DNA from: Cloacimonetes bacterium UBA5835
Lineage (GTDB): Bacteria; Cloacimonadota; Cloacimonadia; Cloacimonadales; Cloacimonadaceae
Length of the DNA stretch: 64,000 bases
Reading direction: 5' to 3'
Assembly: GCA_002432865.1 (NCBI GenBank)
Contig: DJGX01000012.1
Location: forward strand, 1 to 64,000
Shown here: piece after piece, positions 17,538 through 26,911 of the stretch
How the letters are laid out: every line of letters starts with the position of its first letter
How positions within the stretch are numbered: the stretch's first letter is position 1
Program-made: the position numbers and the translations under genes
Notes under the pieces: model-generated
Database searches by the model: none
Seen by the model: only the letters and a program-made list of their open reading frames with translations
Told to the model about the DNA's origin: nothing

Positions 17538-18646
17538 TTATCCTCTGTTTGGCATTATATTTCAACCAAGCGTAGATAAAATCATTCAAATCACCATCCA
17601 TAACTTTATCAGTATTACCCGTTTCATAATTAGTTCTATGATCTTTAATCATCTGATATGGTTGGAAGACATAACTGCGAATTTGATTCCCCCATCCAAT
17701 TTCTGTTTTACTACTCTCTACATTCTGCTTTTCTTTTTCCCGTTGTTCTTCATAGTATTGATATAAGCGGCTTTTCAGAATGGACATTGCTTTTTCTCTG
17801 TTTTGAATCTGACTGCGTTCATTCTGGCAAGTTACTACGATATTGGTAGGTAAATGAGTAATGCGTACTGCAGAATCAGTTGTGTTAACATATTGACCTC
17901 CTGCTCCACTTGAGCGGAAAGTATCAATTTTCAAGTCTTTAGGATCTATTTCCACATCCAGGTCTTCATCAAATTCAGGATATACAAAAACAGAGGCAAA
18001 GGAGGTCTGTCTTTTGCCTTGAGCGTTGAAAGGACTTATTCTTACCAAGCGATGAATGCCTATTTCACTTTTCAACATTCCATAAGCAAAATCACCTTTA
18101 ATTTCAACACTTACACTTTTTATTCCAGCTTCTTCTCCTGGTAGGTAATCAATAATATTAAAACTATAATTATTCTTTTCTGCCCAATGAGAATACATTC
18201 TTAGAAGCATTTCCACCCAATCTTGAGATTCTGTTCCTCCCGCACCGGAATGAATAGTTAGCAGAGCATCATTATGATCATATTTATCATTCAGGTAGCA
18301 TTCAATTTCCGCTTTCTCTATGAAATTCTGTATGCGTGGAAGTTCCGAAACTGCTTCATTTAGTAAATCAATATTAAAATCCTCTTCCAGCAAAGAAAGA
18401 TAAGTTTCCAGTTCACCTTTTATATTTTCCATTTTTCTTATGTGATCTAGTTCGTCTCGTAGTTGAGAAAGCTGTTTACTTACTTTTTTAGCATTTGTTT
18501 GATCTAACCAAAAATCCGGAGCATTCATCTTTTGCTCTAATTCGGAGATTAATAATTTCTTCGGCTCCGGATCAAAGTAACCTCCGAATTTCAGATATTT
18601 GTTCAATTATTTCATTGGCTGTTTTTTTATAATCAGTGTATTCCAC
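17530..18646 (-). CDS. prfB: Peptide chain release factor 2 with programmed +1 frameshift
   Basis: RF2 catalyses termination at UGA and UAA. The zero-frame part starts at a GTG at 18646 (GAGGA upstream), encodes 24 residues (MEYTDYKKTANEIIEQISEI then RRLL), and ends at an in-frame TGA at 18574-18572. Slippage at CTT-TGA moves into the +1 frame (DPEPKKLLISELEQK...), giving about 371 residues, close to the usual 365. The SPF codon-recognition motif (VRISPFNAQ) and the SSGAGGQYVN catalytic motif mark it as RF2. The apparent start in the +1 frame (TTG near 18606) lacks a ribosome site and is an artefact of ignoring the shift. The gene overlaps uppS by 8 bp. Confidence 0.95.
18572..18586 (-). promoter_or_regulatory. 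RF2 autoregulatory frameshift site
   Basis: On the minus strand the order is GGAGG, TTA, CTT, TGA. The Shine-Dalgarno-like GGAGG lies three bases before the CTT slippery codon, the same spacing as the well-known E. coli prfB site, and is followed by the in-frame TGA that RF2 itself reads. Low RF2 makes the ribosome pause and slip +1, restoring RF2 synthesis. The sequence is seen directly; the mechanism is established for this gene family. Confidence 0.93.
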
Positions 18647-18780
18647 TTGGTTTTTCCTCTTATTTTATTTTTATAACCTAAACATCGGTAAGCCGTTTGC
18701 TGTCAAGTAGAAATGAAGTAATGAGAGCTAACGCAGCGAGAGTTTAATTGTAAGAATTGCACGGTTTTGCCAAATATAAC

Positions 18781-18860
18781 TTTGAACTTTAAACCTTGAA
18801 CTTTTGAACTTTGAACTCTGAACTTTGAACTCTGAACTTTGAACTCTGAACTTTGAACTT
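18781..18860 (-). repeat. Short tandem repeat of TTTGAACTCTGAAC units
   Basis: About 80 bp made of alternating TTTGAAC and TCTGAAC heptamers (plus-strand reading): three near-perfect 14-bp units with looser ones at the left side. It ends two bases before the stop codon of the pseudokinase gene and is non-coding. Such GTTCAAAGTTC-like arrays probably vary in copy number by slippage. They lack the spacer structure of CRISPR. Confidence 0.8.
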
Positions 18861-18861
18861 G

Positions 18862-20889
18862 TTAAGATTTTGTTCTTACTACTCGAAAACCAAGGTAGGC
18901 ATTTTTCGTGTAAGGTTTAGCATAATTTCGGTTAGTAACTCTCATTTCGGAAACACTATGATACCAAGAACCACCTCTAATAACTTTATCGGTTCCTTTA
19001 TCTGGACCAGTTATCAAATTCCAGTTGCGTGCTGAATAAGGAGCATACCAATTCCAGACCCATTCAAACAGGTTTCCGCTTAGATCATAAATTCCCAGTT
19101 GGTTAGGTTTTTTTTGTCCTCCAGGATGACTTTGAGCTTCGCTATTGCTATTATACCAACCAACTTCATCAGGATCAGCGGAACCGCTGTAAACAAAAAA
19201 ATCATATCTTTTCCCACTTTTGGCGGCAAATTCCCATTCCGCCTCAGTGGGCAAGCGATAACCATTTGATGAAAAATTGCAAACCACTTCATTATCGTAA
19301 TAATCGTAGCAAGGTTCAAAACCGTCTAAAACACTCTTCTGATTGCAAAATTCTATAATATCGTAAAAACTAACATTTTCCACAGGTAATGCAGGATCTT
19401 TACTATGAGACGGATTATTGGGAAAAACCATCATCCATTCTGCCTGACTGATTTCTTTTTGGCCGATATAAAAAGCTGGAATACTAATAGTTAAAAGAGG
19501 AAATTCATCATCATCTGCCTCGGGAGCAATATTTCCCATCACTAAAGTATCGGCAGGAACTAACATCATTGCAATAGGTAGGTTTTTATTAAGAGGTCCT
19601 TCTGGGATTTCCACTTGCGTGCTATCTGCTACAGAAGTAAATTTGGGACGGTTACCAAAAGCTACATATTTAATAATAATGAATAGTAGGACAATAGCAG
19701 ACATCCAAATAAGGACTTTAAAGGTTTTTTTCAGTTTTCTGGTTTCAATAGTTTCTACCGGTGCAGAAGTAGTGAAAGAATATTTAGGAGTATCTTTGGG
19801 AGTAGTATCCGATATTGTTTTTACTGAATCGGATTGAGGTATTTCTTCTGGGATAGTAACATCCAATTTTCCATAGAGATGTGAGATATCTGTATTAATT
19901 TTTTGCTGTGAATCCACATTTAATGCCAAATTTGTAGGTGGCAAATCATCAACTAATTGAACATCTTCAATTTGTTCTATCTTCTCAATCGCTTCGCACT
20001 TCTCTATGTCTACAATGGTTTCAACCTTTTCTACTTCTTTAATTATCTCTGCTTCCTGTTCGGGAACCCAATTATCCCTTTTAGTAAAAAGTTCCAAAAG
20101 TTCTTCTGCATTTGAAAACCGCAGATGAGGATCAAGTTTCAAACATTGCAACAAAGCTGCAAAAAGCCAATCCGGAACTTGTTTATTTAAAATCTCTGGC
20201 ATAATAACAGCTCGGCAAAGTGACTGCTGTTTTTGTTTTTCAGGAATAAGTTGATTGTCTACCCGCCAGGGAATGACACCACATAGTATATGATAAGCAA
20301 TTACAGCAAAAGAATATAAATCGGATTGAGGAAGGGCAATTCCCGCCGAATACAGTTCAGGTGCAATGTACAATAGTGGATGATAGGTCTCATCTTTTTC
20401 GTAAGCGGTTTTATAAGCATCTTGGTTTTTACCGAAACCAATAATATGCAGATGGTTTTCCTTATCAACAAGGATATTATACGGATTTAAATTCAAATGA
20501 ATACAACCCATTTTGTGAGCGTAAGAGATGGCTTCCAAAAGTTCTTGCAACCGAGAAAGTGATTCTTCCAAAGTAAATGAATTAGGGTTATTTTTCAGAT
20601 AAGCAGAGAGAGATCTTCCTTCAATATACTCGCCAATTAGATAGGCAGTTCCTTTTTCTTCTCTTGTTTCATAAACAGTTCTGATGAAAGGATGATTTAG
20701 TTTTAAATGGCTATTAGCTTCATTAACTAGATCGTGTTTTAATCCTATGTCATTTGTTCTTTGGCTATCTGGAGTTTTAATTAGGACTACATTTCCTGTT
20801 TCTATCTGTTTTGCCTGATAGAGAGAAAAGCGCAAAGAGCTGTTTACAGTTTTAATTATTTGATAGCTATTTAGAGATGTATCAGCCAT
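18862..20889 (-). CDS. Pseudokinase - transmembrane - sulfatase-modifying-factor-like fusion
   Basis: A 675-residue membrane protein. Residues 8-270 have the fold landmarks of a Ser/Thr protein kinase (K38 in VVLIK, E57, APELY, SDLYSFAVIAYHILCG). However, the catalytic HRDLKP motif is HLNLNP (131-136), DFG is GFG (151-153) and the glycine loop is missing, so it is probably a pseudokinase. A Glu-rich linker and one transmembrane helix (about 391-411) lead to an FGE/SUMF1-like domain at about 440-672: IGQKEISQAEW, GYRLPTEAEWEFAAK, LGIYDLSGNLFEWVWNW, VIRGGSW and GFRVVRT. That domain lacks the FGE active-site cysteines and so is probably a binding module. The ATG follows the hutI stop codon directly. 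It may be a sensor; the ligand is unknown. Confidence 0.88.
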   Translation of the reverse strand: MADTSLNSYQIIKTVNSSLRFSLYQAKQIETGNVVLIKTPDSQRTNDIGLKHDLVNEANSHLKLNHPFIRTVYETREEKGTAYLIGEYIEGRSLSAYLKNNPNSFTLEESLSRLQELLEAISYAHKMGCIHLNLNPYNILVDKENHLHIIGFGKNQDAYKTAYEKDETYHPLLYIAPELYSAGIALPQSDLYSFAVIAYHILCGVIPWRVDNQLIPEKQKQQSLCRAVIMPEILNKQVPDWLFAALLQCLKLDPHLRFSNAEELLELFTKRDNWVPEQEAEIIKEVEKVETIVDIEKCEAIEKIEQIEDVQLVDDLPPTNLALNVDSQQKINTDISHLYGKLDVTIPEEIPQSDSVKTISDTTPKDTPKYSFTTSAPVETIETRKLKKTFKVLIWMSAIVLLFIIIKYVAFGNRPKFTSVADSTQVEIPEGPLNKNLPIAMMLVPADTLVMGNIAPEADDDEFPLLTISIPAFYIGQKEISQAEWMMVFPNNPSHSKDPALPVENVSFYDIIEFCNQKSVLDGFEPCYDYYDNEVVCNFSSNGYRLPTEAEWEFAAKSGKRYDFFVYSGSADPDEVGWYNSNSEAQSHPGGQKKPNQLGIYDLSGNLFEWVWNWYAPYSARNWNLITGPDKGTDKVIRGGSWYHSVSEMRVTNRNYAKPYTKNAYLGFRVVRTKS

Positions 20890-22143
20890 TTAGGTTGCCT
20901 TGTACACTATTTTCCCATTTTTTAGCACGCTGGTTATATAAGAAGATCCTAAATGATAAGGGATAAAATTCAAATCGGGAATATCCCAAAGTACTATATC
21001 TGCCTGTTTACCAGTTTCCAGAGAGCCAATTATTTTGCCTCTATCTAAAGCAAAAGCAGCATTTAAAGTTGCTGCACATAAAGACGCGGCAGGAGTCATC
21101 CCCATTTGTAAACAGGCAAGAGACATTGTTAAGGACATACTATCACAATTACAGCTACCGGGATTAAAATCAGTAGCTATAGCAACAGGAAGATTTAATT
21201 CCATCATCAATTTCGCATTGGCGTATTTTTTACTCTGTAAGGAAAATAAAGTGGCAGGTAACAAAACTGGTACTACACCGGCTTTTTGTAGAGCCTTAAT
21301 TCCTGTTTCACTAGCTGAACCTAAATGATCAGCAGATATACATTTCATTTCACTAGCAAGTTCTGCACCGCCAATTGATTCAATTTCATCACTATGCATT
21401 TTTAGTTTTAATCCATATTCAGCAGCACAACTAAGTATTTTACGCGATTCTTCAATATTAAATGTATGTGCTTCGGTAAAAACATCACAAAATTCAGCTA
21501 TTCCCTGTTCCGCAACAGCAGGAATCATTTCTTTACAAAGTAGTTCTACATAACCAGAATGATTATTTCTATATTCAGGAGGAAATTCATGAGCTCCCAT
21601 AAAAGTGGGCACAATATCAATCAGAAGTTCTTCCTGTAAGCGTCTAATTACTCTTAATTGCTTTAGTTCATTTTCAGTATCCAACCCATAACCACTTTTT
21701 GCTTCTAGAGTAGTAGTACCTTGTTGGATCATTTTTAAAATACGCCTTTTGGCTAGTTCAAAAAGTAAATCCTCATCAGCATCACGCGTTGTCTGAATAG
21801 TATTCAGAATGCCACCTCCAGCCTTAGAAATTTCAACATAAGTCTTCCCCTGTATACGCATTGCAAACTCATCTTCTCGTGTATGAACAAAAATGGGATG
21901 AGTGTGGCAATCAACGAACCCAGGTGTAGCTATTTGTCCATTTGCATCAATACATTCTACATTTCTATATTTTTCTTCAATTGACTTACTATCGTTTATT
22001 TCTAAGATTTTACCATCTTTTACAGCCAGTGCTTTATTTAAAATTGTAGCTGTCTCTTCCATTTCTTTTCCCAAACGGGGGCGGCCATTATGGGCAAGAG
22101 TAACCAACTTGCTAATATTAATAATAATTAGGTCTGCCTGCAT
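20890..22143 (-). CDS. hutI: Imidazolonepropionase (histidine degradation)
   Basis: A 417-residue amidohydrolase that opens 4-imidazolone-5-propanoate to formiminoglutamate, the third step of histidine breakdown. It has the metal motif VDCHTHPIF, the family-specific TREDEFAMRIQGKTYVEI, GGGILNT, EAKSGYGLD, MGAHEFPPEY, SADHLG and ATDFNPGSCNCDSM. I chose the ATG at 22143, which has GAGGA a few bases before. An upstream in-frame TTG at 22158 would put that ribosome site inside the gene. No other hut gene is in the window. It forms a two-gene unit with the pseudokinase, with no gap between stop and start. Confidence 0.94.
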   Translation of the reverse strand: MQADLIIINISKLVTLAHNGRPRLGKEMEETATILNKALAVKDGKILEINDSKSIEEKYRNVECIDANGQIATPGFVDCHTHPIFVHTREDEFAMRIQGKTYVEISKAGGGILNTIQTTRDADEDLLFELAKRRILKMIQQGTTTLEAKSGYGLDTENELKQLRVIRRLQEELLIDIVPTFMGAHEFPPEYRNNHSGYVELLCKEMIPAVAEQGIAEFCDVFTEAHTFNIEESRKILSCAAEYGLKLKMHSDEIESIGGAELASEMKCISADHLGSASETGIKALQKAGVVPVLLPATLFSLQSKKYANAKLMMELNLPVAIATDFNPGSCNCDSMSLTMSLACLQMGMTPAASLCAATLNAAFALDRGKIIGSLETGKQADIVLWDIPDLNFIPYHLGSSYITSVLKNGKIVYKAT

Positions 22144-22732
22144 CGTTTCCTCGCTCAATTAATTAATTATAATTCCTTTTCGTGTTTATTTGATTATTCG
22201 TCAAGTTTTTTTACTCGTTTTTAACCAATAATCCAACTATCAATAAGATTGTCGGAAACCATTAGACATTAGATAATGAATAGGAAATCCCCTATAATAA
22301 GCCCGTTGAATAATCTGATTTTATTGTTATGTAACTGATATCTTCTTGGGAGATTCTTTAGGGATCCTCTAGCATTTCCTTGATGAAATAAGAGAATTTT
22401 AAAACAAGTATTGAATCTTTAATATAGCTTCCAAAATATACGAAATCAAGCACAGAAGGAAATAGTATGTTTGGTATCAGCAATAAACACACAAAACCCT
22501 ACAATAATGTTATTCTTAAAGGATTCATAGCAAGAACCCACTGCAAGTATAATTTAGTATAACTGATTTGCCTGTATTCACTATAGGTTCATCAATCATA
22601 GCATATAAACCTCGTAATTTATACAATTATAATTGTTAAACGAATAAGCAATTTTCTGTAAAAAAACCTATTGACACTCAAACCTATATCAAAATAATAG
22701 AAAATAGGAATATTATGAGATGAGGAATCAAG
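22144..22732. other. Divergent intergenic region of about 590 bp
   Basis: It lies between hutI and tilS and should hold promoters for both. A good candidate for tilS is listed separately. A 31-codon frame at 22467-22562 (plus) begins MFGISNKHTKPYNN and has AGAAGG 7 bases upstream. It is too short and unsupported to call. No RNA gene or repeat was seen. Confidence 0.5.
22671..22698 (+). promoter_or_regulatory. Candidate sigma-70 promoter of the tilS operon
   Basis: TTGACA (22671-22676), 16 bases, then AATAAT (22693-22698): a perfect -35 box and a 5-of-6 -10 box ending 34 bp before the tilS ATG, in an A/T-rich stretch. It would drive the long plus-strand run that follows. Confidence 0.5.
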
Positions 22733-24166
22733 ATGGAAATTGCCCAAGCCCTTCAGCGTCTGGAAAAAAACATCAATGAAAATGAGCTTATTAAGATAGG
22801 TGATAAGTTGTTACTTGGATGTTCAGGTGGTGCAGATTCTAATGCTATGCTCTATCTTTTTTCTCAGCTGAGAGTTACTTATAATTTAACTCTTTTAGCA
22901 GTGCATGTCAATCATCAGATTCGCGGAGCTGAAAGTGATGCTGATCAGGAATCTGTAAAAGAACTATGTTCCAATTTGAATATCCCCTTAATTATTCATA
23001 AAGTAAAAGTTCCTAAAACAGGAAATTTGGAAAACCATGCTCGTAAACTGCGGTTTTCAGTTTTTGCGAAAGTGCTGGATAGTTATAAATTTGATAAAAT
23101 TCTGCTTGCTCATCAAAGAGAAGATCAAGCAGAAACAGTTTTACTAAATCTTTTTCGTGGTTCAGGAATTACTGGTATGGCAGGGATTAAAGCTATTTCT
23201 GGTAAAATTGTTCATCCAATGCTTTGTTTTAGTAGAAAAGAACTTGAGGATATTTTATCTAAAGTGGATATTACCTGGAGGACCGATTCCAGTAATTTGG
23301 ACAATAAATTCCGTAGAAATCTTTTACGCAATGAACTTATTCCTCGTCTTGAAAGAGAATTTAATCCTATGTTATCTTCACATCTCTCATTTGTAGCCGA
23401 ACTTTTTGCTCAGGCAGATAAAATTTTAAAACAGCGCAGTGAGTCTCAATATAAACGAATTTGTTTAGATATACAACCCGAAAGAACAGTTTTATCTTGC
23501 CCACTACTTATAAAGCTTAGCAAAATTGAAAGGTATTATTTACTTCGCAATGTCTTTATCAAGGTCTGCGATGATGATAATGATTTCTTTGCAGTTCACT
23601 ATCAGGCGATAGATAATATTCTTGCTACTAAAGGCAGTAAATGTATCTATCTTCCCAAAAATATCGTGGTTATAAAACAATATGAGGAGTTAATTATCCA
23701 AGTTGGAGATATTAAAAAAAATACAGAACCAGAACCTATGATCATAGATACAGACCGTACTATGGCTGTTTATGGCAATTATCGTTTCAGTTTCAAATAT
23801 TTGAAGGTACAACCCAAAGATCATAAGCTGGCAGATGGTCAAGAACAAATTATTATTGATGCCGATAAAGTGAATTTCCCTTTTATGATCAGATTCAGAA
23901 AACCCGGTGATCGGTTTATGCCTTTTGGGATGACACAATATAAAAGTCTTAAAGAGTTTTTTATTGACGAAAAAGTCCCTAAATATGAGAGGGATTTAAT
24001 ACCCATTTTAGAAGATGGAGAAAAGTTATTTTGGATTGTAGGATGCCGTTTGGATGATCGGGTAAAATGTGATGAAACCACTTCTCGCTATTTGCAAATA
24101 GTGGCAAACCCTATTGCTTCAAAATCCAGAAGGGCAATCCATAAAAAAGAAAAGAGGAAAGGATGA
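22733..24166 (+). CDS. tilS: tRNA(Ile)-lysidine synthase
   Basis: A 477-residue ATP-dependent enzyme that attaches lysine to C34 of the CAU-anticodon tRNA-Ile so that it reads AUA codons. The PP-loop motif SGGADS is at residues 31-36, preceded by LLLGC. HVNHQIRGAESDAD and LAHQREDQAETVLLNLFRG are the expected next motifs. The C-terminal part has RFRKPGDRFMPFGM and LKEFFIDEKVPKYERD, the TilS C-terminal domain, so it is full length. GAGGAA precedes the ATG. It leads a ten-gene run and overlaps hpt by 4 bp. tilS-hpt-ftsH is a common order in bacteria. Confidence 0.95.
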   Translation: MEIAQALQRLEKNINENELIKIGDKLLLGCSGGADSNAMLYLFSQLRVTYNLTLLAVHVNHQIRGAESDADQESVKELCSNLNIPLIIHKVKVPKTGNLENHARKLRFSVFAKVLDSYKFDKILLAHQREDQAETVLLNLFRGSGITGMAGIKAISGKIVHPMLCFSRKELEDILSKVDITWRTDSSNLDNKFRRNLLRNELIPRLEREFNPMLSSHLSFVAELFAQADKILKQRSESQYKRICLDIQPERTVLSCPLLIKLSKIERYYLLRNVFIKVCDDDNDFFAVHYQAIDNILATKGSKCIYLPKNIVVIKQYEELIIQVGDIKKNTEPEPMIIDTDRTMAVYGNYRFSFKYLKVQPKDHKLADGQEQIIIDADKVNFPFMIRFRKPGDRFMPFGMTQYKSLKEFFIDEKVPKYERDLIPILEDGEKLFWIVGCRLDDRVKCDETTSRYLQIVANPIASKSRRAIHKKEKRKG

Positions 24167-24708
24167 ATAAGATGAATTGTGATATTTCTGCTGTTCTCTT
24201 TGACGAACACAAAATTCAAACTCGAATTCGTGAACTCGGCTTGGAAATATCCAACAGCTATAAAGATAGTACACCCGTTATGGTAGGTATTTTAAAAGGG
24301 GGATTTATCTTTTTGGCTGATTTAGTCCGGAGTATTACTATCCCTGTAGAAGTTGATTTTTTAGCTATTTCCAGCTATGGTAATGATGCTAATAGTAGTG
24401 GAATCGTAAAAATTCGCAAGGATATCGATATTGATTTGTCTAACAGAGATGTAATTATAGTTGAAGATATTGTAGATACGGGTCTTTCTTTAGAATATAT
24501 CAAGGATTATATCTGGCAACATAAACCTGCCAGTTTGAAAACCTGTGTACTTTTAGATAAACCCGATGCCCATAAAATAGATGTATGTTTTGAATACATC
24601 GGTTTTTCCATTAAAAACGAATTTGTGGTTGGCTACGGACTTGATTTTGCAGAGAGATACCGTAACTTACCCTATATAGGAATATTAAAAGAAGAGCTAT
24701 ATAAATGA
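24163..24708 (+). CDS. hpt: Hypoxanthine phosphoribosyltransferase
   Basis: A 181-residue purine salvage enzyme converting hypoxanthine or guanine plus PRPP to IMP or GMP. The PRPP-binding motif VEDIVDTGLSL lies at residues 100-110. VGILKGGFIFLADL (41-54) and the flexible-loop SSYG (70-73) are typical of bacterial HPRT. Length is normal. Two nearby ATG codons (residues 1 and 4) could both start it; I keep the first, which is spaced better from GAGGAAAGG. It overlaps tilS and ftsH by 4 bp each, suggesting translational coupling. Confidence 0.95.
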   Translation: MNKMNCDISAVLFDEHKIQTRIRELGLEISNSYKDSTPVMVGILKGGFIFLADLVRSITIPVEVDFLAISSYGNDANSSGIVKIRKDIDIDLSNRDVIIVEDIVDTGLSLEYIKDYIWQHKPASLKTCVLLDKPDAHKIDVCFEYIGFSIKNEFVVGYGLDFAERYRNLPYIGILKEELYK

Positions 24709-26909
24709 TGAAATACATACTTATTCTATTCTGCATAATAGCATTAGGTTTTTTAAATGCTACAACTGCAGACACATTAACTGTGCCTCAGAAAACTCTC
24801 CCTGAGGCAGGAAATGCTTTTATGCAATTTTCCACACTTATGAACTGGTTTATTCTGGCTTTATTATTAATTTCGATAATCAGTATTATCAGATCCATAA
24901 TTGTTAGAAATCGAAATATTAAGAACAAAGATAAACCGAATCCGGATTTTCGAAATCCTCAACCCCCCAAAAATGTACCTCCCAAAAAATCTGCTTTCTC
25001 TTTACCTATGATTATTATGCTCATCCTTATGGTAATAATCATCTTTCATATATTTAGTACAAGCGGTACTTCTATAACTAAAGAGAGCTATACTAATTTT
25101 ATGGCACGCGTTGCTAATGGCCAAATAACGCAGGTACAGTTTTCAGAAAAGGACATTTTTTACACTGATATTGCCAATAAGAAATATACCACTACCCTGC
25201 CTTTCGAAAATCCCCAGCTTGTAGATTCTCTTGTAGCAATGGGAATTAAAGTCAGCGCCACAAAACCATCGCGTTGGGCAAGTATAATATCCTATCTATT
25301 ACCGTTTTTATTGTTAATAATTTTCTGGGCATTTTTCTTGCGTGGGATGAATGCTCAAAATGCTAAGGCATTCAGTTTTGGGAAAAGTAAAGCCAGATTA
25401 TACGAAGCGAGTAAAACGGGAGTTACTTTTAAAGATGTTGCCGGAGTTGATGAAGCTAAAGAAGAATTGCAGGAAATTGTAGAATTTTTGAAGGATCCTA
25501 AAAAGTTTCAACGATTAGGAGGAAGAATTCCGCGGGGAGTTTTGCTTATCGGACGGCCTGGAACAGGAAAGACTCTTTTGGCAAAAGCTGTATCTGGGGA
25601 AGCTGGAGTTCCCTTCTTTTCAATCAGTGGTTCGGATTTTGTAGAAATGTTTGTTGGTGTCGGTGCTGCAAGAGTTCGTGACCTGTTTGAACAAGCAAAG
25701 AAAAATGCTCCTTGTATTACTTTTATCGATGAAATAGATGCAGTTGGTAGACATCGCGGAAGTGGTTTAGGAGGTGGTCATGATGAACGTGAACAAACCT
25801 TGAATCAACTTTTAGTAGAGATGGATGGTTTTGAGCCGAATGAAGCAGTAATTATTATTGCTGCCACTAATCGTCCTGATATTCTTGATCCTGCTTTACT
25901 GCGTCCTGGAAGATTTGATCGAAGAGTTACAGTCGATTTACCTGATATTAAAGGGCGTACGGAAATCTTGAAAGTTCATACTGCTAAAGTTCCGCTTGCT
26001 AATGATGTACACTTGGAGATAATTTCAAGAGGAACTCCTGGATTTAGTGGAGCAGATTTAGCTAATCTGGTTAATGAAGCCGCTTTGATTGCTGCCAGCA
26101 AAAACAAGACTCAGATTCAAATGGATGATTTTGAAGAAGCCAAAGATAAGCTTATTCTAGGTAAAGAAAAGAAAAGCAGAGTTATACCTGAAGAAGACAA
26201 ACGCCTTACCGCTTATCATGAAATTGGCCATGTGCTCACCTCTGTATTCTTGGATAAAGTTGAAGCTGTGCATAAGGTCTCCATTATTCCGAGAGGTTTT
26301 ACTGGTGGAGCAACTCATTATCTTTTAAGCGATAAAACCAATTATTCCAAGAGCTATTTACTTCAATTATTAGTTACCCTGTTAGGTGGAAGAGCAGCTG
26401 AAGAAGTTATTTTTACAGAATTTACTACTGGTTCTGGAAATGATTTGGAACGCAGCACAGATATAGCAAAAAAAATGGTCTGTTCTTGGGGAATGAGTGA
26501 TAAAATTGGTCCTATCACTATTGGAAAAGAACAGGGAGAAGTGTTTCTGGGAAAGGAACTTGTTTCCCGTGATATATATAGTGATGAAACCTCACAAATG
26601 GTTGATCGTGAAATTAGAGAAATCATCAATAATGCCTATTCTCAAGCTATTTCAATCTTGAATGAGCATAAAGAACTGATGGAAATTATGGCTAATGAAC
26701 TTTTTGATAAAGAAACTTTAGGCACTGATGAAATATTTAAGCTTATTCTTGATAATTGCCGCGATGATGAATCTGAAATTGTACAAAACAAATATAAAAA
26801 AGCTCTTGAACTTCGCTTTGAACCTGGCGAGAAAGCTAGAGTTTCTGAACCTGAAACATTAGAAGATAAAACCGAAGACACAGATACAAAACTTGAGGAA
26901 ACTTCATAA
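24705..26909 (+). CDS. ftsH: ATP-dependent zinc metalloprotease FtsH
   Basis: A 734-residue membrane AAA+ protease that removes misassembled membrane proteins and short-lived regulators. After the transmembrane part come the AAA domain (Walker A GRPGTGKT at 283-290, Walker B ITFIDEIDAVGRH, the SRH TNRPDILDPALLRPGRFDRR) and the zinc site HEIGH at 505-509. The Walker A has Arg where FtsH usually has Pro. The N-terminus is longer than usual. A signal-like segment (3-19) and a hydrophobic helix (46-66) precede the two standard helices at 98-118 and 192-213, with a Pro/Lys-rich linker between. It is followed by hslV after 2 bp. Confidence 0.96.
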   Translation: MMKYILILFCIIALGFLNATTADTLTVPQKTLPEAGNAFMQFSTLMNWFILALLLISIISIIRSIIVRNRNIKNKDKPNPDFRNPQPPKNVPPKKSAFSLPMIIMLILMVIIIFHIFSTSGTSITKESYTNFMARVANGQITQVQFSEKDIFYTDIANKKYTTTLPFENPQLVDSLVAMGIKVSATKPSRWASIISYLLPFLLLIIFWAFFLRGMNAQNAKAFSFGKSKARLYEASKTGVTFKDVAGVDEAKEELQEIVEFLKDPKKFQRLGGRIPRGVLLIGRPGTGKTLLAKAVSGEAGVPFFSISGSDFVEMFVGVGAARVRDLFEQAKKNAPCITFIDEIDAVGRHRGSGLGGGHDEREQTLNQLLVEMDGFEPNEAVIIIAATNRPDILDPALLRPGRFDRRVTVDLPDIKGRTEILKVHTAKVPLANDVHLEIISRGTPGFSGADLANLVNEAALIAASKNKTQIQMDDFEEAKDKLILGKEKKSRVIPEEDKRLTAYHEIGHVLTSVFLDKVEAVHKVSIIPRGFTGGATHYLLSDKTNYSKSYLLQLLVTLLGGRAAEEVIFTEFTTGSGNDLERSTDIAKKMVCSWGMSDKIGPITIGKEQGEVFLGKELVSRDIYSDETSQMVDREIREIINNAYSQAISILNEHKELMEIMANELFDKETLGTDEIFKLILDNCRDDESEIVQNKYKKALELRFEPGEKARVSEPETLEDKTEDTDTKLEETS

Positions 26910-26911
26910 TT

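Noticed and set aside
18781..18860. Possible CRISPR-like array
   Set aside because: Units are 7-14 bp and contiguous with no spacers, and no cas genes are in the window.
22144..22158. TTG start for hutI at 22158
   Set aside because: It would place the GAGGA ribosome site of the ATG at 22143 inside the gene and lacks its own site.
22467..22562. A 31-codon frame with AGAAGG upstream between hutI and tilS
   Set aside because: Too short, no recognisable features and no conservation evidence; noted only in the intergenic entry.
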